This document shows, one piece after another, positions 6,847 to 12,966 of a DNA stretch of 13,024 nucleotides (positions within the stretch are counted from its first letter, which is position 1; every line of letters starts with the position of its first letter). The position numbers and the translations under genes were made by a program. The stretch is from JBKEDG01 sp047973085. GTDB lineage: Bacteria > Bacillota_I > Bacilli_A > JBKEDG01. The DNA is taken from assembly GCA_047973085.1 (NCBI GenBank), contig JBKEBI010000087.1, positions 1-13,024 of the forward strand. Direction: 5' to 3'. Below the pieces are notes generated by a model. It did not search any database and was not told the origin of the DNA. It was given only the letters and a program-made list of their open reading frames with translations.

Positions 6847-6961
6847 AAGCTGACTCTTTTAAATAATAATTATATTTTTGTTGCTTATCCATCAAATTAT
6901 TTTTACGCTTGATATCTTCATTTACATAATCACTAAATCTTAACATACTTCCATAATTCAT
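6815..6961 (-). CDS. 48-aa hypothetical peptide
   Basis: A short polar, tyrosine- and lysine-rich protein beginning MNYGSMLRFSDYVNEDIKRK and ending KVKDYIT. GAAAAGAGGTGAAAAAG directly precedes the ATG, an excellent ribosome binding site, and the frame has normal codon use for this region. It is the first gene after the terminator of the Panacea operon. I recognise no family. Its last codons lie within the 37-bp repeat, so its 3' end may have been rewritten by recombination; the following hydrophobic frame may be its lost continuation. Confidence 0.6.
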   Translation of the reverse strand: MNYGSMLRFSDYVNEDIKRKNNLMDKQQKYNYYLKESAYNRKVKDYIT

Positions 6962-6980
6962 CTTTTTCACCTCTTTTCTC

Positions 6981-7011
6981 AAAAAAAGGAACGAAATTTA
7001 TATTCAGTCCC
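6981..7011 (-). terminator. Intrinsic terminator of the Panacea operon
   Basis: On the minus strand GGGAC-TGAAT-ATAA-ATTTC-GTTCC folds into a stem of five pairs, one mismatch and four pairs with a 4-base loop, immediately followed by seven T. It begins 26 bases after the stop codon of the 194-aa gene. This closes a transcription unit that opens with the promoter at 8178-8206. Confidence 0.8.
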
Positions 7012-7036
7012 CGTACATTAATTATTAAATTTTAAA

Positions 7037-7621
7037 TTATTTTTTTAACATTGACCTTAACTCTGCAATTTCATCGGTATTCTTTTTTACTTGTTTTTTC
7101 ACATTTTGATATTCTTTATTATTTTCACGTAACTTTGATACCCACATACTGAATCTATTTCTCATAATATTAGTGTTGGCATTATCACTATTTAGCAAAT
7201 ACGTTCTTATTGATTTAAATATTGATTTTATTAAAGATGCAATTGAAATACACATTATAATAAAAAGTAAGATCCATAAAGTTATTAATAAAGATACGTT
7301 TTCACTTGTTAAGTTTCCTAAGTGAATATAATTATCAATTGCTTTTTCTACAATTGAAACGATAAATCCATATACGCTTATAAAAACTATTCCCACACTT
7401 AATAATGTAATTATAATTATAATAAAGTTTGAATACATATTTCCAATTTTATTATTTTGCTCATCAATACATTTATTATGAGCAGCAATATTTGTATTTA
7501 ATTCTTCTACTAACTCATCAAACTTTCTATATATATTATCTAACTCTCTTTTTTCCACATTGTTTTCTAAAGTTTTTATATCTTCTTTTATTTCCCATGA
7601 TTTATCTAATTCAATTGGCAT
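7037..7621 (-). CDS. Two-TM coiled-coil protein, candidate membrane toxin paired with the Panacea protein
   Basis: A 194-residue protein with a predicted coiled coil at about 12-62, two membrane helices (65-90 and 109-132) joined by a 20-residue loop, and a second coiled coil (about 160-193). Both helical arms should be cytoplasmic. The ATG overlaps the end of the Panacea gene by 11 bases, with GGGAGA 8 bases upstream lying inside that gene. Panacea-domain proteins are known as antitoxins paired with many unrelated toxins, some membrane-acting, so a second gene so tightly coupled is the natural toxin candidate. No catalytic motif is visible. I do not recognise the family; a membrane-acting toxin is inferred from order and topology only. 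Confidence 0.75.
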   Translation of the reverse strand: MPIELDKSWEIKEDIKTLENNVEKRELDNIYRKFDELVEELNTNIAAHNKCIDEQNNKIGNMYSNFIIIIITLLSVGIVFISVYGFIVSIVEKAIDNYIHLGNLTSENVSLLITLWILLFIIMCISIASLIKSIFKSIRTYLLNSDNANTNIMRNRFSMWVSKLRENNKEYQNVKKQVKKNTDEIAELRSMLKK

Positions 7622-8135
7622 TCATTTTCTCCCATATTGCTTCAGCATTTGCATCAAATGCCTCAAACCACTCTTCTGTATAAAACTCTTTTATTTTACT
7701 ATGATCTATTTTATCAGTACTATATCCTCTCTCATTATTTACAAACTGCCACGGAGTTTTACCTGTATCTTTAAAAATATCTTCATGTGTCAGCTGTGAA
7801 AGTGCTGCAGCAGAACACTTTCCCATTAAATAAACTATCTTTTCTATAGATTTTTTCTCTTCTTCACTTAATCCATCAAAGCTTACATTATTTACATACT
7901 TTGAAATTAATCCAAAATTTTTATAAAGTATATCTTTTCTTATATCACTCTCTACTGGTCCATTTTCCCATGCTTCAAATTCAACACCATTGAAGCCTTC
8001 ACAATCATAATATGCTAAATGATATGCTAAAGAAAAGTACAATAATTTATGATACTTCATATGCGATACATTATAAATACCATTTTCTTTTAATTGCTGA
8101 TTTATATATGCAACATACATATTTTTTGAACTCAT
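7611..8135 (-). CDS. Panacea-domain (DUF4065, SocA/GepA-like) protein, candidate antitoxin
   Basis: A 174-residue protein carrying the Panacea signature: YHKLLYFSLAYHLAYYD at 28-44, VEFEAWENGPVESDI at 51-65, and ALSQLTHED...PWQFV at 111-132. Panacea proteins act as antitoxins that neutralise a cognate toxin encoded beside them. The start at 8133-8135 is fixed by AAAAGGAGAGATAAT just upstream. A longer frame reaching 8228 is rejected because it would run through the promoter. There is no fused DNA-binding domain, so regulation through the palindrome at 8152-8168 would need another domain feature or another regulator. The gene order, antitoxin then overlapping putative toxin, fits a PanAT-type module. 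Confidence 0.88.
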   Translation of the reverse strand: MSSKNMYVAYINQQLKENGIYNVSHMKYHKLLYFSLAYHLAYYDCEGFNGVEFEAWENGPVESDIRKDILYKNFGLISKYVNNVSFDGLSEEEKKSIEKIVYLMGKCSAAALSQLTHEDIFKDTGKTPWQFVNNERGYSTDKIDHSKIKEFYTEEWFEAFDANAEAIWEKMNAN

Positions 8136-8151
8136 ATTATCTCTCCTTTTC

Positions 8152-8168
8152 AATATACTAAGTATATT
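8152..8168. promoter_or_regulatory. Operator-like inverted repeat in the leader of the Panacea gene
   Basis: AATATACT and AGTATATT form perfect 8-bp arms around one central base. The site lies between the -10 box and the ribosome binding site, where a bound repressor would block transcription, as in autoregulated toxin-antitoxin operons. It could instead form a weak RNA hairpin. Confidence 0.55.
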
Positions 8169-8177
8169 AACAACGCA

Positions 8178-8206
8178 ATTATACCACACATTATCCTCCA
8201 TTTCAA
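8178..8206 (-). promoter_or_regulatory. Sigma-A promoter of the Panacea operon
   Basis: On the minus strand TTGAAA (8201-8206), a 17-base spacer, and TATAAT (8178-8183) preceded by TGG, which gives an extended -10. Transcription would start near 8171, 36 bases before the ATG. It is the best promoter in the window and lies within the tail of an upstream hypothetical frame, which is why the shorter start of the Panacea gene is used. Confidence 0.82.
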
Positions 8207-8313
8207 AACTACAGTACATTTTATCCATTCAAGTTATATTTTATCATTATTGTTTAATTCCAAAATGTTCTTTAGATTCCTTTTTTACAGATCACAAATC
8301 TATTTAGTTTTAT

Positions 8314-8436
8314 CTATTGTTTGATGTATATTGTTTGATGATAGAATAAAAGTGATACCATTAAAAAGAGAATATACTGTAGAATAACAATATCTACAAA
8401 AGTAGCAATACAAAAAATTAAATTCAAATTGTTCAT
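8314..8436 (-). CDS. 40-aa single-TM membrane peptide
   Basis: Begins MNNLNLIFCIATFVDIVILQ, continues hydrophobic to about residue 32 and ends YIKQ. GAGGTGAG six bases upstream of the ATG is a near-perfect ribosome binding site, so translation is likely. It lies just upstream of the Panacea promoter on the same strand, inside the direct-repeat interval. Tiny hydrophobic peptides of this size include type I toxins, small regulators and phage-like proteins; nothing in the sequence picks one. Its 3' end overlaps a short tandem repeat. Confidence 0.55.
   Translation of the reverse strand: MNNLNLIFCIATFVDIVILQYILFLMVSLLFYHQTIYIKQ
8315..8340. repeat. Short tandem repeat, 12 bp with period 14
   Basis: TATTGTTTGATG occurs at 8315-8326 and again at 8329-8340, overlapping the last codons of the 40-aa peptide. 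It may be a slippage duplication that altered the end of the peptide, or a pair of binding half-sites. Confidence 0.6.
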
Positions 8437-8482
8437 TTTAATCTCACCTCATATTTTAATATTTTAGAAAACAAAAATAGTG

Positions 8483-8519
8483 CTGTGATATAATAACATA
8501 ATACATTAAGTAATATAAT
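8483..8519. repeat. 37-bp direct repeat, copy 2
   Basis: Matches 6792-6828 with one mismatch. It begins at the last base of the stop codon of the 68-aa gene on the minus strand and ends 47 bases before the start of the 40-aa gene, so it does not encode part of either gene. Confidence 0.85.
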
Positions 8520-8725
8520 TATATCATAGTAATAGAAACAATTGTTACAAACAATAGAAGTAGAGAATATATTAAAATTGAAGTACAACAATCAATTATA
8601 TCTTTACATTCTGTATCATTTAAATTACTAATAGATATTTTCATTGTTTTCTTCAAAATATATATAATACTAATTATATATATAATAGAGTGTACTAAAA
8701 AAATATATAGTATATTAAATTCCAT
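8519..8725 (-). CDS. 68-aa two-TM membrane protein coupled to the adhesin gene
   Basis: Two hydrophobic segments (about 4-24 and 45-67) flank a polar loop with DTECKDIIDCC. The ATG follows the adhesin stop codon by two bases, with AAGAG inside the end of the adhesin gene as a weak ribosome binding site, so translation is probably coupled. The association suggests a helper for the adhesin (anchoring, assembly or signalling), which is inference. The paired cysteines in the loop could be exposed or metal-binding. No family recognised. Confidence 0.6.
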   Translation of the reverse strand: MEFNILYIFLVHSIIYIISIIYILKKTMKISISNLNDTECKDIIDCCTSILIYSLLLLFVTIVSITMI

Positions 8726-8727
8726 AA

Positions 8728-10764
8728 CTAACTCTTAACTACAGTTACTAATTTTCTAAAAACTACTAAAATAAATGCAATCACTATTGTAATAAGTTCT
8801 GCATTTACCATCCCTGTTGCGACAAGCTCTTTTTGATTAAGTGCTGATATTGCTAAAAATGCTCCATCTTCACTAACAACAAACTCAATTAAACCATCAT
8901 ATACAATTGTTCCATCTGGTGCTTTAACTTCTTTTAGATACTTTGTTCCATATTCAATATCATAAACTATTCCTGCACCTGGAATACTAACTGTTCCGTT
9001 TGCTTTATCAAAACTTACATCAACTAAATCTTTTTTGTTATCATCACTAATCTTATTATATTCTTCAACAGTTATTACAAGCTTATCTTTTGTTACAACA
9101 GTTGCTAAATACTCTTTATCAGAGTCTAGTATTTTAAATTCAGCATTTGCATATGTAGTTTTTTCATTATCTATCTTTTGAACTATCATACTATTTGTAA
9201 CCTTCTCATTTGGTGCAGATAACTCAATCACTACTCCACCCTCTAATACTTCAAAGTAGATGTATTTGTCTCTTAAAACGTATCCTTCTGGACTTATTAC
9301 TTCTTTTAAAGCGTATATTCCTACTGGTACATTATCTAGTATAATTTTTCCCTCAGAAGATATGTAATAGTTTGCTTCAATTGGTAATGAGTAACTATTT
9401 TCAGGTACTAATACATTTGGTGCTTCTATCACACCATCATCAGTAATATTTAAATCATATGCCTCTTCACCATTTTCATCTACTGCAATATGTTGAATGG
9501 TATCGTTGATGTATGGATTACATACTGGCTCTTGTTCCTGATTTTCAGTTTCAACAGAATCACATGAATATAACTCAAACGCACTACCTTTAATAACCTC
9601 ACCTGTATCTGCATCAGTTTTAGATAGTTCTATACGGGATGTAGTATCAATAAAATTTGCAGATGGAGAAGTTACTGCGATTGGATCTGCATATCCAGCA
9701 CCAACTAAATCTTGTACCCCTGCTGCAGTATATTTAATTGCTGCACGCTTTTTTATGTTACTCGTAAACTTTGGTGTTGCACTACCTTTATAATTTAAAT
9801 CTTTACTATAAAATCTAAACTTTTGGTTAGAGTTAATTGTTTTGCCATTTCCATGTAATGTTCCATTTTCTAACTGGATAGAAACTCCAGTTGGCAAATT
9901 ACTAATTGTTACAGTAGAGCCACCACTAACACTATACCAATCCGTAATGTTAGCACGAACGCTTTCACTATAATATGCTGTAGTACTAACTGGTGCAGTT
10001 ATACTTACATCAGCATTAGGTACAGTTCCATTATTACCTCTTGCAACAAGTTGATTCAAGTACGAGTCTCCTTGTGCTAGAAGCCAACTTTGTGTCATTA
10101 CATATCCTCCAGGTACCATTGAGAAACCTCCAGGAAACAGATATGTATTTAGAGCAAGATAAGTTGCATTATATGCGTCATTATCATCATATCCTGCAGG
10201 CCTATCATTTCCTATGTTCATTGGGAACCCATATGCTAGTATAGCCATAACCCCTGGATTGTTATATATAGTTCCAGCTGAGTAATTTTGTCCAGTCGGA
10301 AAATCTGCACCCGGCTGGATACAATACACGTCACCGACACCTTGAATCCAAAGACGCGCTATCCAAGTGCTACTTGCACCTTGCTTCCAGACATTAGATG
10401 AAGTTGTACTTCCAATACCTCTAGTGTCTTTACCACTATTTTTGGCAATAATCTCTTCTTTGCTCATATTAGAATACACAACGTTACCATCTTCTGTTTT
10501 TCCAATTGCATAGTTTAGTCCGTTTTCTTCAAGAATAACTTCTTCGTCAACTTCATCTTCATTTACTTCTTCTAAACTATTAACAAAGTCTTCCTCGCTC
10601 ATATTGATAACATTTTCGCTTTCTTCAACGTTTTGTTCTTCGGTATCATTTGATACCACTTCTTCTGTTTCTGTTGTTGCATTTATTTCTATTTTGCTAA
10701 AAATTCCTGTAACTAAAAATAGTGCTACGAAAGTAACACTTACTAATTTTAAAATATGTTTCAT
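8728..10764 (-). CDS. Thioester-domain adhesin with two SpaA/Cna-B-type domains and atypical LVATG anchor
   Basis: A 678-residue cell-surface protein. A signal peptide covers about 1-29, followed by an acidic linker (32-80). The thioester domain lies around 125-245 with the reactive-type cysteine C148 in VYCIQPG. Two SpaA/Cna-B-like beta domains follow. The first (about 376-520) has candidate isopeptide residues K382 (IELSKTD) and E488 (LKEVISPEGY). The second (about 526-645) has K530 (VQKID) and E612 (LKEVKAPDG). The end has LVATG (647-651), a hydrophobic helix (656-669) and a basic tail, the layout of a sortase signal but with V where P is expected. The usual TQxAIW glutamine position reads ATYLALN, with Y202; another TQ occurs at 224-225. 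The family is known for adhesion, here perhaps to mating partners or host surfaces. AGGAGG precedes the ATG. No sortase gene is in view. Confidence 0.88.
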   Translation of the reverse strand: MKHILKLVSVTFVALFLVTGIFSKIEINATTETEEVVSNDTEEQNVEESENVINMSEEDFVNSLEEVNEDEVDEEVILEENGLNYAIGKTEDGNVVYSNMSKEEIIAKNSGKDTRGIGSTTSSNVWKQGASSTWIARLWIQGVGDVYCIQPGADFPTGQNYSAGTIYNNPGVMAILAYGFPMNIGNDRPAGYDDNDAYNATYLALNTYLFPGGFSMVPGGYVMTQSWLLAQGDSYLNQLVARGNNGTVPNADVSITAPVSTTAYYSESVRANITDWYSVSGGSTVTISNLPTGVSIQLENGTLHGNGKTINSNQKFRFYSKDLNYKGSATPKFTSNIKKRAAIKYTAAGVQDLVGAGYADPIAVTSPSANFIDTTSRIELSKTDADTGEVIKGSAFELYSCDSVETENQEQEPVCNPYINDTIQHIAVDENGEEAYDLNITDDGVIEAPNVLVPENSYSLPIEANYYISSEGKIILDNVPVGIYALKEVISPEGYVLRDKYIYFEVLEGGVVIELSAPNEKVTNSMIVQKIDNEKTTYANAEFKILDSDKEYLATVVTKDKLVITVEEYNKISDDNKKDLVDVSFDKANGTVSIPGAGIVYDIEYGTKYLKEVKAPDGTIVYDGLIEFVVSEDGAFLAISALNQKELVATGMVNAELITIVIAFILVVFRKLVTVVKS

Positions 10765-10787
10765 ATTTCCTCCTAATTTTTCCCATT

Positions 10788-10811
10788 AAAAAAAGGCATA
10801 CTAGCCTCTTT
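10788..10811 (-). terminator. Terminator-like hairpin between the G5 gene and the adhesin gene
   Basis: On the minus strand AAAGAGGC-TAGTAT-GCCTTTTT gives an 8-bp stem with one G-T pair and a 6-base loop, running into a T tract. Only 23 bases separate it from the adhesin ATG, and no promoter fits in that space, so the adhesin would depend on readthrough or on regulated antitermination. It may set a lower adhesin level relative to the upstream gene. Confidence 0.7.
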
Positions 10812-10827
10812 ATAAATTATTTAATTC

Positions 10828-11643
10828 TTAATACGGCTTCCATATCATTGGACAATTGGAACTAACTGCATCAGTTTGGCAATTGGTATAATCTATCACC
10901 CACATACCACAACCCATTCCATCATTTAAATTATAATATGGTGCTGGGCATCCACCAGAACTGCCACCAGAGTTACCACCACCAGCATAACCACCTGAAC
11001 TCCCTCCATTTGAAGAACCTCCATTAGATTCTCCTCCAGACCATGTACTTCCACTTGATCCATTATTATAGCCACCGTTGTAACTACCTTCGTTTGATGG
11101 TGCTGGTATTTCTTTTGTACCAACTGTTGTAACTTCTGTTACTGCATCGACAATAGTTGTATTAATGTCTGTTGTATCATTCCACTCACCATTAACATAA
11201 ATATTTAGCATTGAAGTATTTTCACTACCATTTACGCCTTTAGTTGTAACTTGTTTATAATCAGTATACTGACTCGAATCTTGCTTTGTCTCTTTAGTAT
11301 ACTCAATTACTTTACTCACTTCTCTAACTACTTCATGAGTAACATTTATTTGATATTCATACTCACTTAATTGTACAATATCAACACTCTCTACTTCACT
11401 TAAATTAAGTTCTTCAGTATATTCACTTTCAATCTTAATCACTTTCTCACGTGAATTGTCAAGTAAATCATTTTGATACTCTTGCAGTTCTTGATCAAGA
11501 ACTTTATTCATTTCATACTTTGAAGATGTATAAATGACTTCATTATTTACAACCAAATCAATCTCTTCAAAGAAAAACGTTCCTGTTGGTATTCCTAAAG
11601 TTAATAAAACTACTGGTATCATCATTTTCAAATATAAAATCAT
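10828..11643 (-). CDS. Exported G5-domain protein with glycine-rich linker and four-cysteine tail
   Basis: A 271-residue exported protein. In the numbering of the longer frame from the GTG at 11652, the hydrophobic N-terminus (4-27) is a signal peptide or anchor. A charged, repetitive region (32-110) is followed by a G5 domain (about 111-180: KGVNGSENTSMLNIYVNGEW then VGTK). Next comes a Gly/Ser/Asn-rich linker (190-234) and a tail with C235, C248, C258 and C267. G5 domains are found in cell-wall and adhesion proteins of Gram-positive bacteria and are thought to bind N-acetylglucosamine. The ATG at 11641-11643 is chosen because AAAGGAG stands 8 bases upstream and overlaps the GTG. It is the gene just before the adhesin, so the two probably work at the surface together. 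Confidence 0.82.
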   Translation of the reverse strand: MILYLKMMIPVVLLTLGIPTGTFFFEEIDLVVNNEVIYTSSKYEMNKVLDQELQEYQNDLLDNSREKVIKIESEYTEELNLSEVESVDIVQLSEYEYQINVTHEVVREVSKVIEYTKETKQDSSQYTDYKQVTTKGVNGSENTSMLNIYVNGEWNDTTDINTTIVDAVTEVTTVGTKEIPAPSNEGSYNGGYNNGSSGSTWSGGESNGGSSNGGSSGGYAGGGNSGGSSGGCPAPYYNLNDGMGCGMWVIDYTNCQTDAVSSNCPMIWKPY

Positions 11644-11657
11644 ATATATCACTCCTT

Positions 11658-11812
11658 TTACTTAATTATACAATTCTTAGATGTTTCACATATAATTGTA
11701 TGTTGGTTACTTCTTATATCAACAATCAACTTCACTAGATTTTCATCCTTATAAAATACAACTAAGTATTCTTACCAACTACAACACCAATTAAAAATTC
11801 TATAATACCCAT
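11658..11812 (-). pseudogene. Small gene split by a one-base frameshift (about 51 codons)
   Basis: The ATG at 11810-11812 overlaps the stop codon of the 338-aa gene and opens MGIIEFLIGVVVGKNT, a membrane-anchor-like peptide that stops at 11762-11764. A -1 shift at the codon for K14 leads directly into a protein-like frame (EYLVVFYKDENLVKLIVDIR and on) that ends at 11658-11660 immediately before the ribosome binding site of the G5 gene. The interval is 155 bases, one short of a 51-codon gene with stop. A deletion of one base, or a sequencing error, is the simplest reading; there is no classical slippery heptamer. Confidence 0.5.
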
Positions 11813-12828
11813 TATTCATCACCATTAATATCAATAGATCTCATTTTATCTTCTCGTGTCATATACTTCTGATTATCTTTGTAAAACTTTCCGTATTCAA
11901 TTGAAGATTTTCTAGAATGAAGCATCAACTTTATTTTATCAAAAGTTTTGAACTCATATATATTGTCCTTACTTTTTAATGGCAATATCAATTTCATATT
12001 AGCTAGCATAATAGTTTGAAGCTCTTCACACTGAGAAAGCAGTAATGATAGAATATTTATAATCATTAGTAAGTCTGTTTGTCTTATAAAACAATAAATT
12101 GAAATATTATTTATTTCTGATGATAATACTAAATTTATGTATTTAGTATTTTTTAGTAATTTATACTGATTAGAGTTATAAGCATTCCTTAATTCAAACA
12201 AATCTTTTGCCTCATAATATTTACCAAATTCTTCATAATTTAATCCATACTCATTATTAATATTATATTCTACCATATTAATATTTAATACGTTTATCAT
12301 TTTTATAAATGAGCCAAACGATTTTATATGTGGATTAAGTAAAAAAATCATTCTATTTGTTGAATAAATTTTCATTGTATTATCTACTAATATATTCTTC
12401 AAGTTATTATTTCTGCTATGATGAATAAAAACGTTTTTCTTAGATAGTTCTAAGTTGATTACATTCCCATCTCTATCAAAATCTATTTCAATATGAGGGT
12501 TCCAAATTATGCTGTTATCAATTCCATATTTAACTTTATCATCTTGCCTAACAAATCTATCAATTAAAATCCTATATAAGTTATTTGGACCTCCTCCACC
12601 ATATCCACAATTCATTGATGTAAAATGATATTGCTTTCCATTATATGATTCAACTATTGTATTTACTGAACTAGTACTTGGTGTATACTTTGTAAATAAA
12701 AAATTTTCATTATCTAAAAAAGAAGTAATTTTCTTAATAGGTAGTATATTATCTAAATTATCATCAATATATTTCTTTTCACTTGAATCTAATCCATTTT
12801 TATTTACTAAAACAACTACATCTTTCAT
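11812..12828 (-). CDS. 338-aa protein of unknown function
   Basis: I do not recognise a family. The protein begins MKDVVVLVNKNG, without a signal peptide or membrane segment, and so is probably cytoplasmic. Residues 74-83 form a conspicuous glycine loop (CGYGGGGPNN) followed by LYRILIDRF. The rest is rich in N, K, I and L with a long helical region near 250-280 (ISIYCFIRQTDLLMIINILS and on) and a basic C-terminus (KYMTREDKMRSID). AAAGGAG lies 7 bases before the ATG. It follows a 44-aa membrane peptide at 3 bases and precedes the surface-protein genes. It could be a structural or regulatory protein of the element; nothing visible supports an enzyme activity. Confidence 0.75.
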   Translation of the reverse strand: MKDVVVLVNKNGLDSSEKKYIDDNLDNILPIKKITSFLDNENFLFTKYTPSTSSVNTIVESYNGKQYHFTSMNCGYGGGGPNNLYRILIDRFVRQDDKVKYGIDNSIIWNPHIEIDFDRDGNVINLELSKKNVFIHHSRNNNLKNILVDNTMKIYSTNRMIFLLNPHIKSFGSFIKMINVLNINMVEYNINNEYGLNYEEFGKYYEAKDLFELRNAYNSNQYKLLKNTKYINLVLSSEINNISIYCFIRQTDLLMIINILSLLLSQCEELQTIMLANMKLILPLKSKDNIYEFKTFDKIKLMLHSRKSSIEYGKFYKDNQKYMTREDKMRSIDINGDE

Positions 12829-12831
12829 TAT

Positions 12832-12966
12832 TTACTCCTTTTGTATAAATATCGTTTTAACTAATTCAGATTCTAGCTTTAATAAATTATTGCTCTTTAT
12901 AAGCAATATACTATAAATTATTAAAAAAACATTTAACATAATAGATATTATAATTATTACATACAT
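12832..12966 (-). CDS. 44-aa single-TM membrane peptide
   Basis: Begins MYVIIIISIMLNVFLIIYSI, with a hydrophobic helix to about residue 23 and then a charged tail ending KTIFIQKE. AAAGGA lies 9 bases before the ATG. Its last codons contain the ribosome binding site of the 338-aa gene, so the two are probably co-translated. No family recognised; too short for homology by eye. The region upstream (12967-13024) holds no further gene start that I can support. Confidence 0.55.
   Translation of the reverse strand: MYVIIIISIMLNVFLIIYSILLIKSNNLLKLESELVKTIFIQKE

Noticed and set aside
8136..8228. Longer N-terminus for the Panacea protein
   Set aside because: It would place the coding region over a promoter and operator-like palindrome, has no ribosome binding site, and adds 31 residues before the normal domain start.
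8207..8313. Possible small RNA or further promoter in the gap before the Panacea promoter
   Set aside because: Only weak 4-5 bp stems and a poorly spaced -35/-10 pair are visible; nothing supports a specific feature.
10926..11123. 65-codon valine-rich frame inside the G5 gene
   Set aside because: It is an out-of-frame reading of the Gly/Ser-rich linker, without a ribosome binding site.
11665..11670. TATAAT as a promoter for the G5 gene
   Set aside because: There is no convincing -35 box and transcription would begin at the ribosome binding site, leaving almost no leader.
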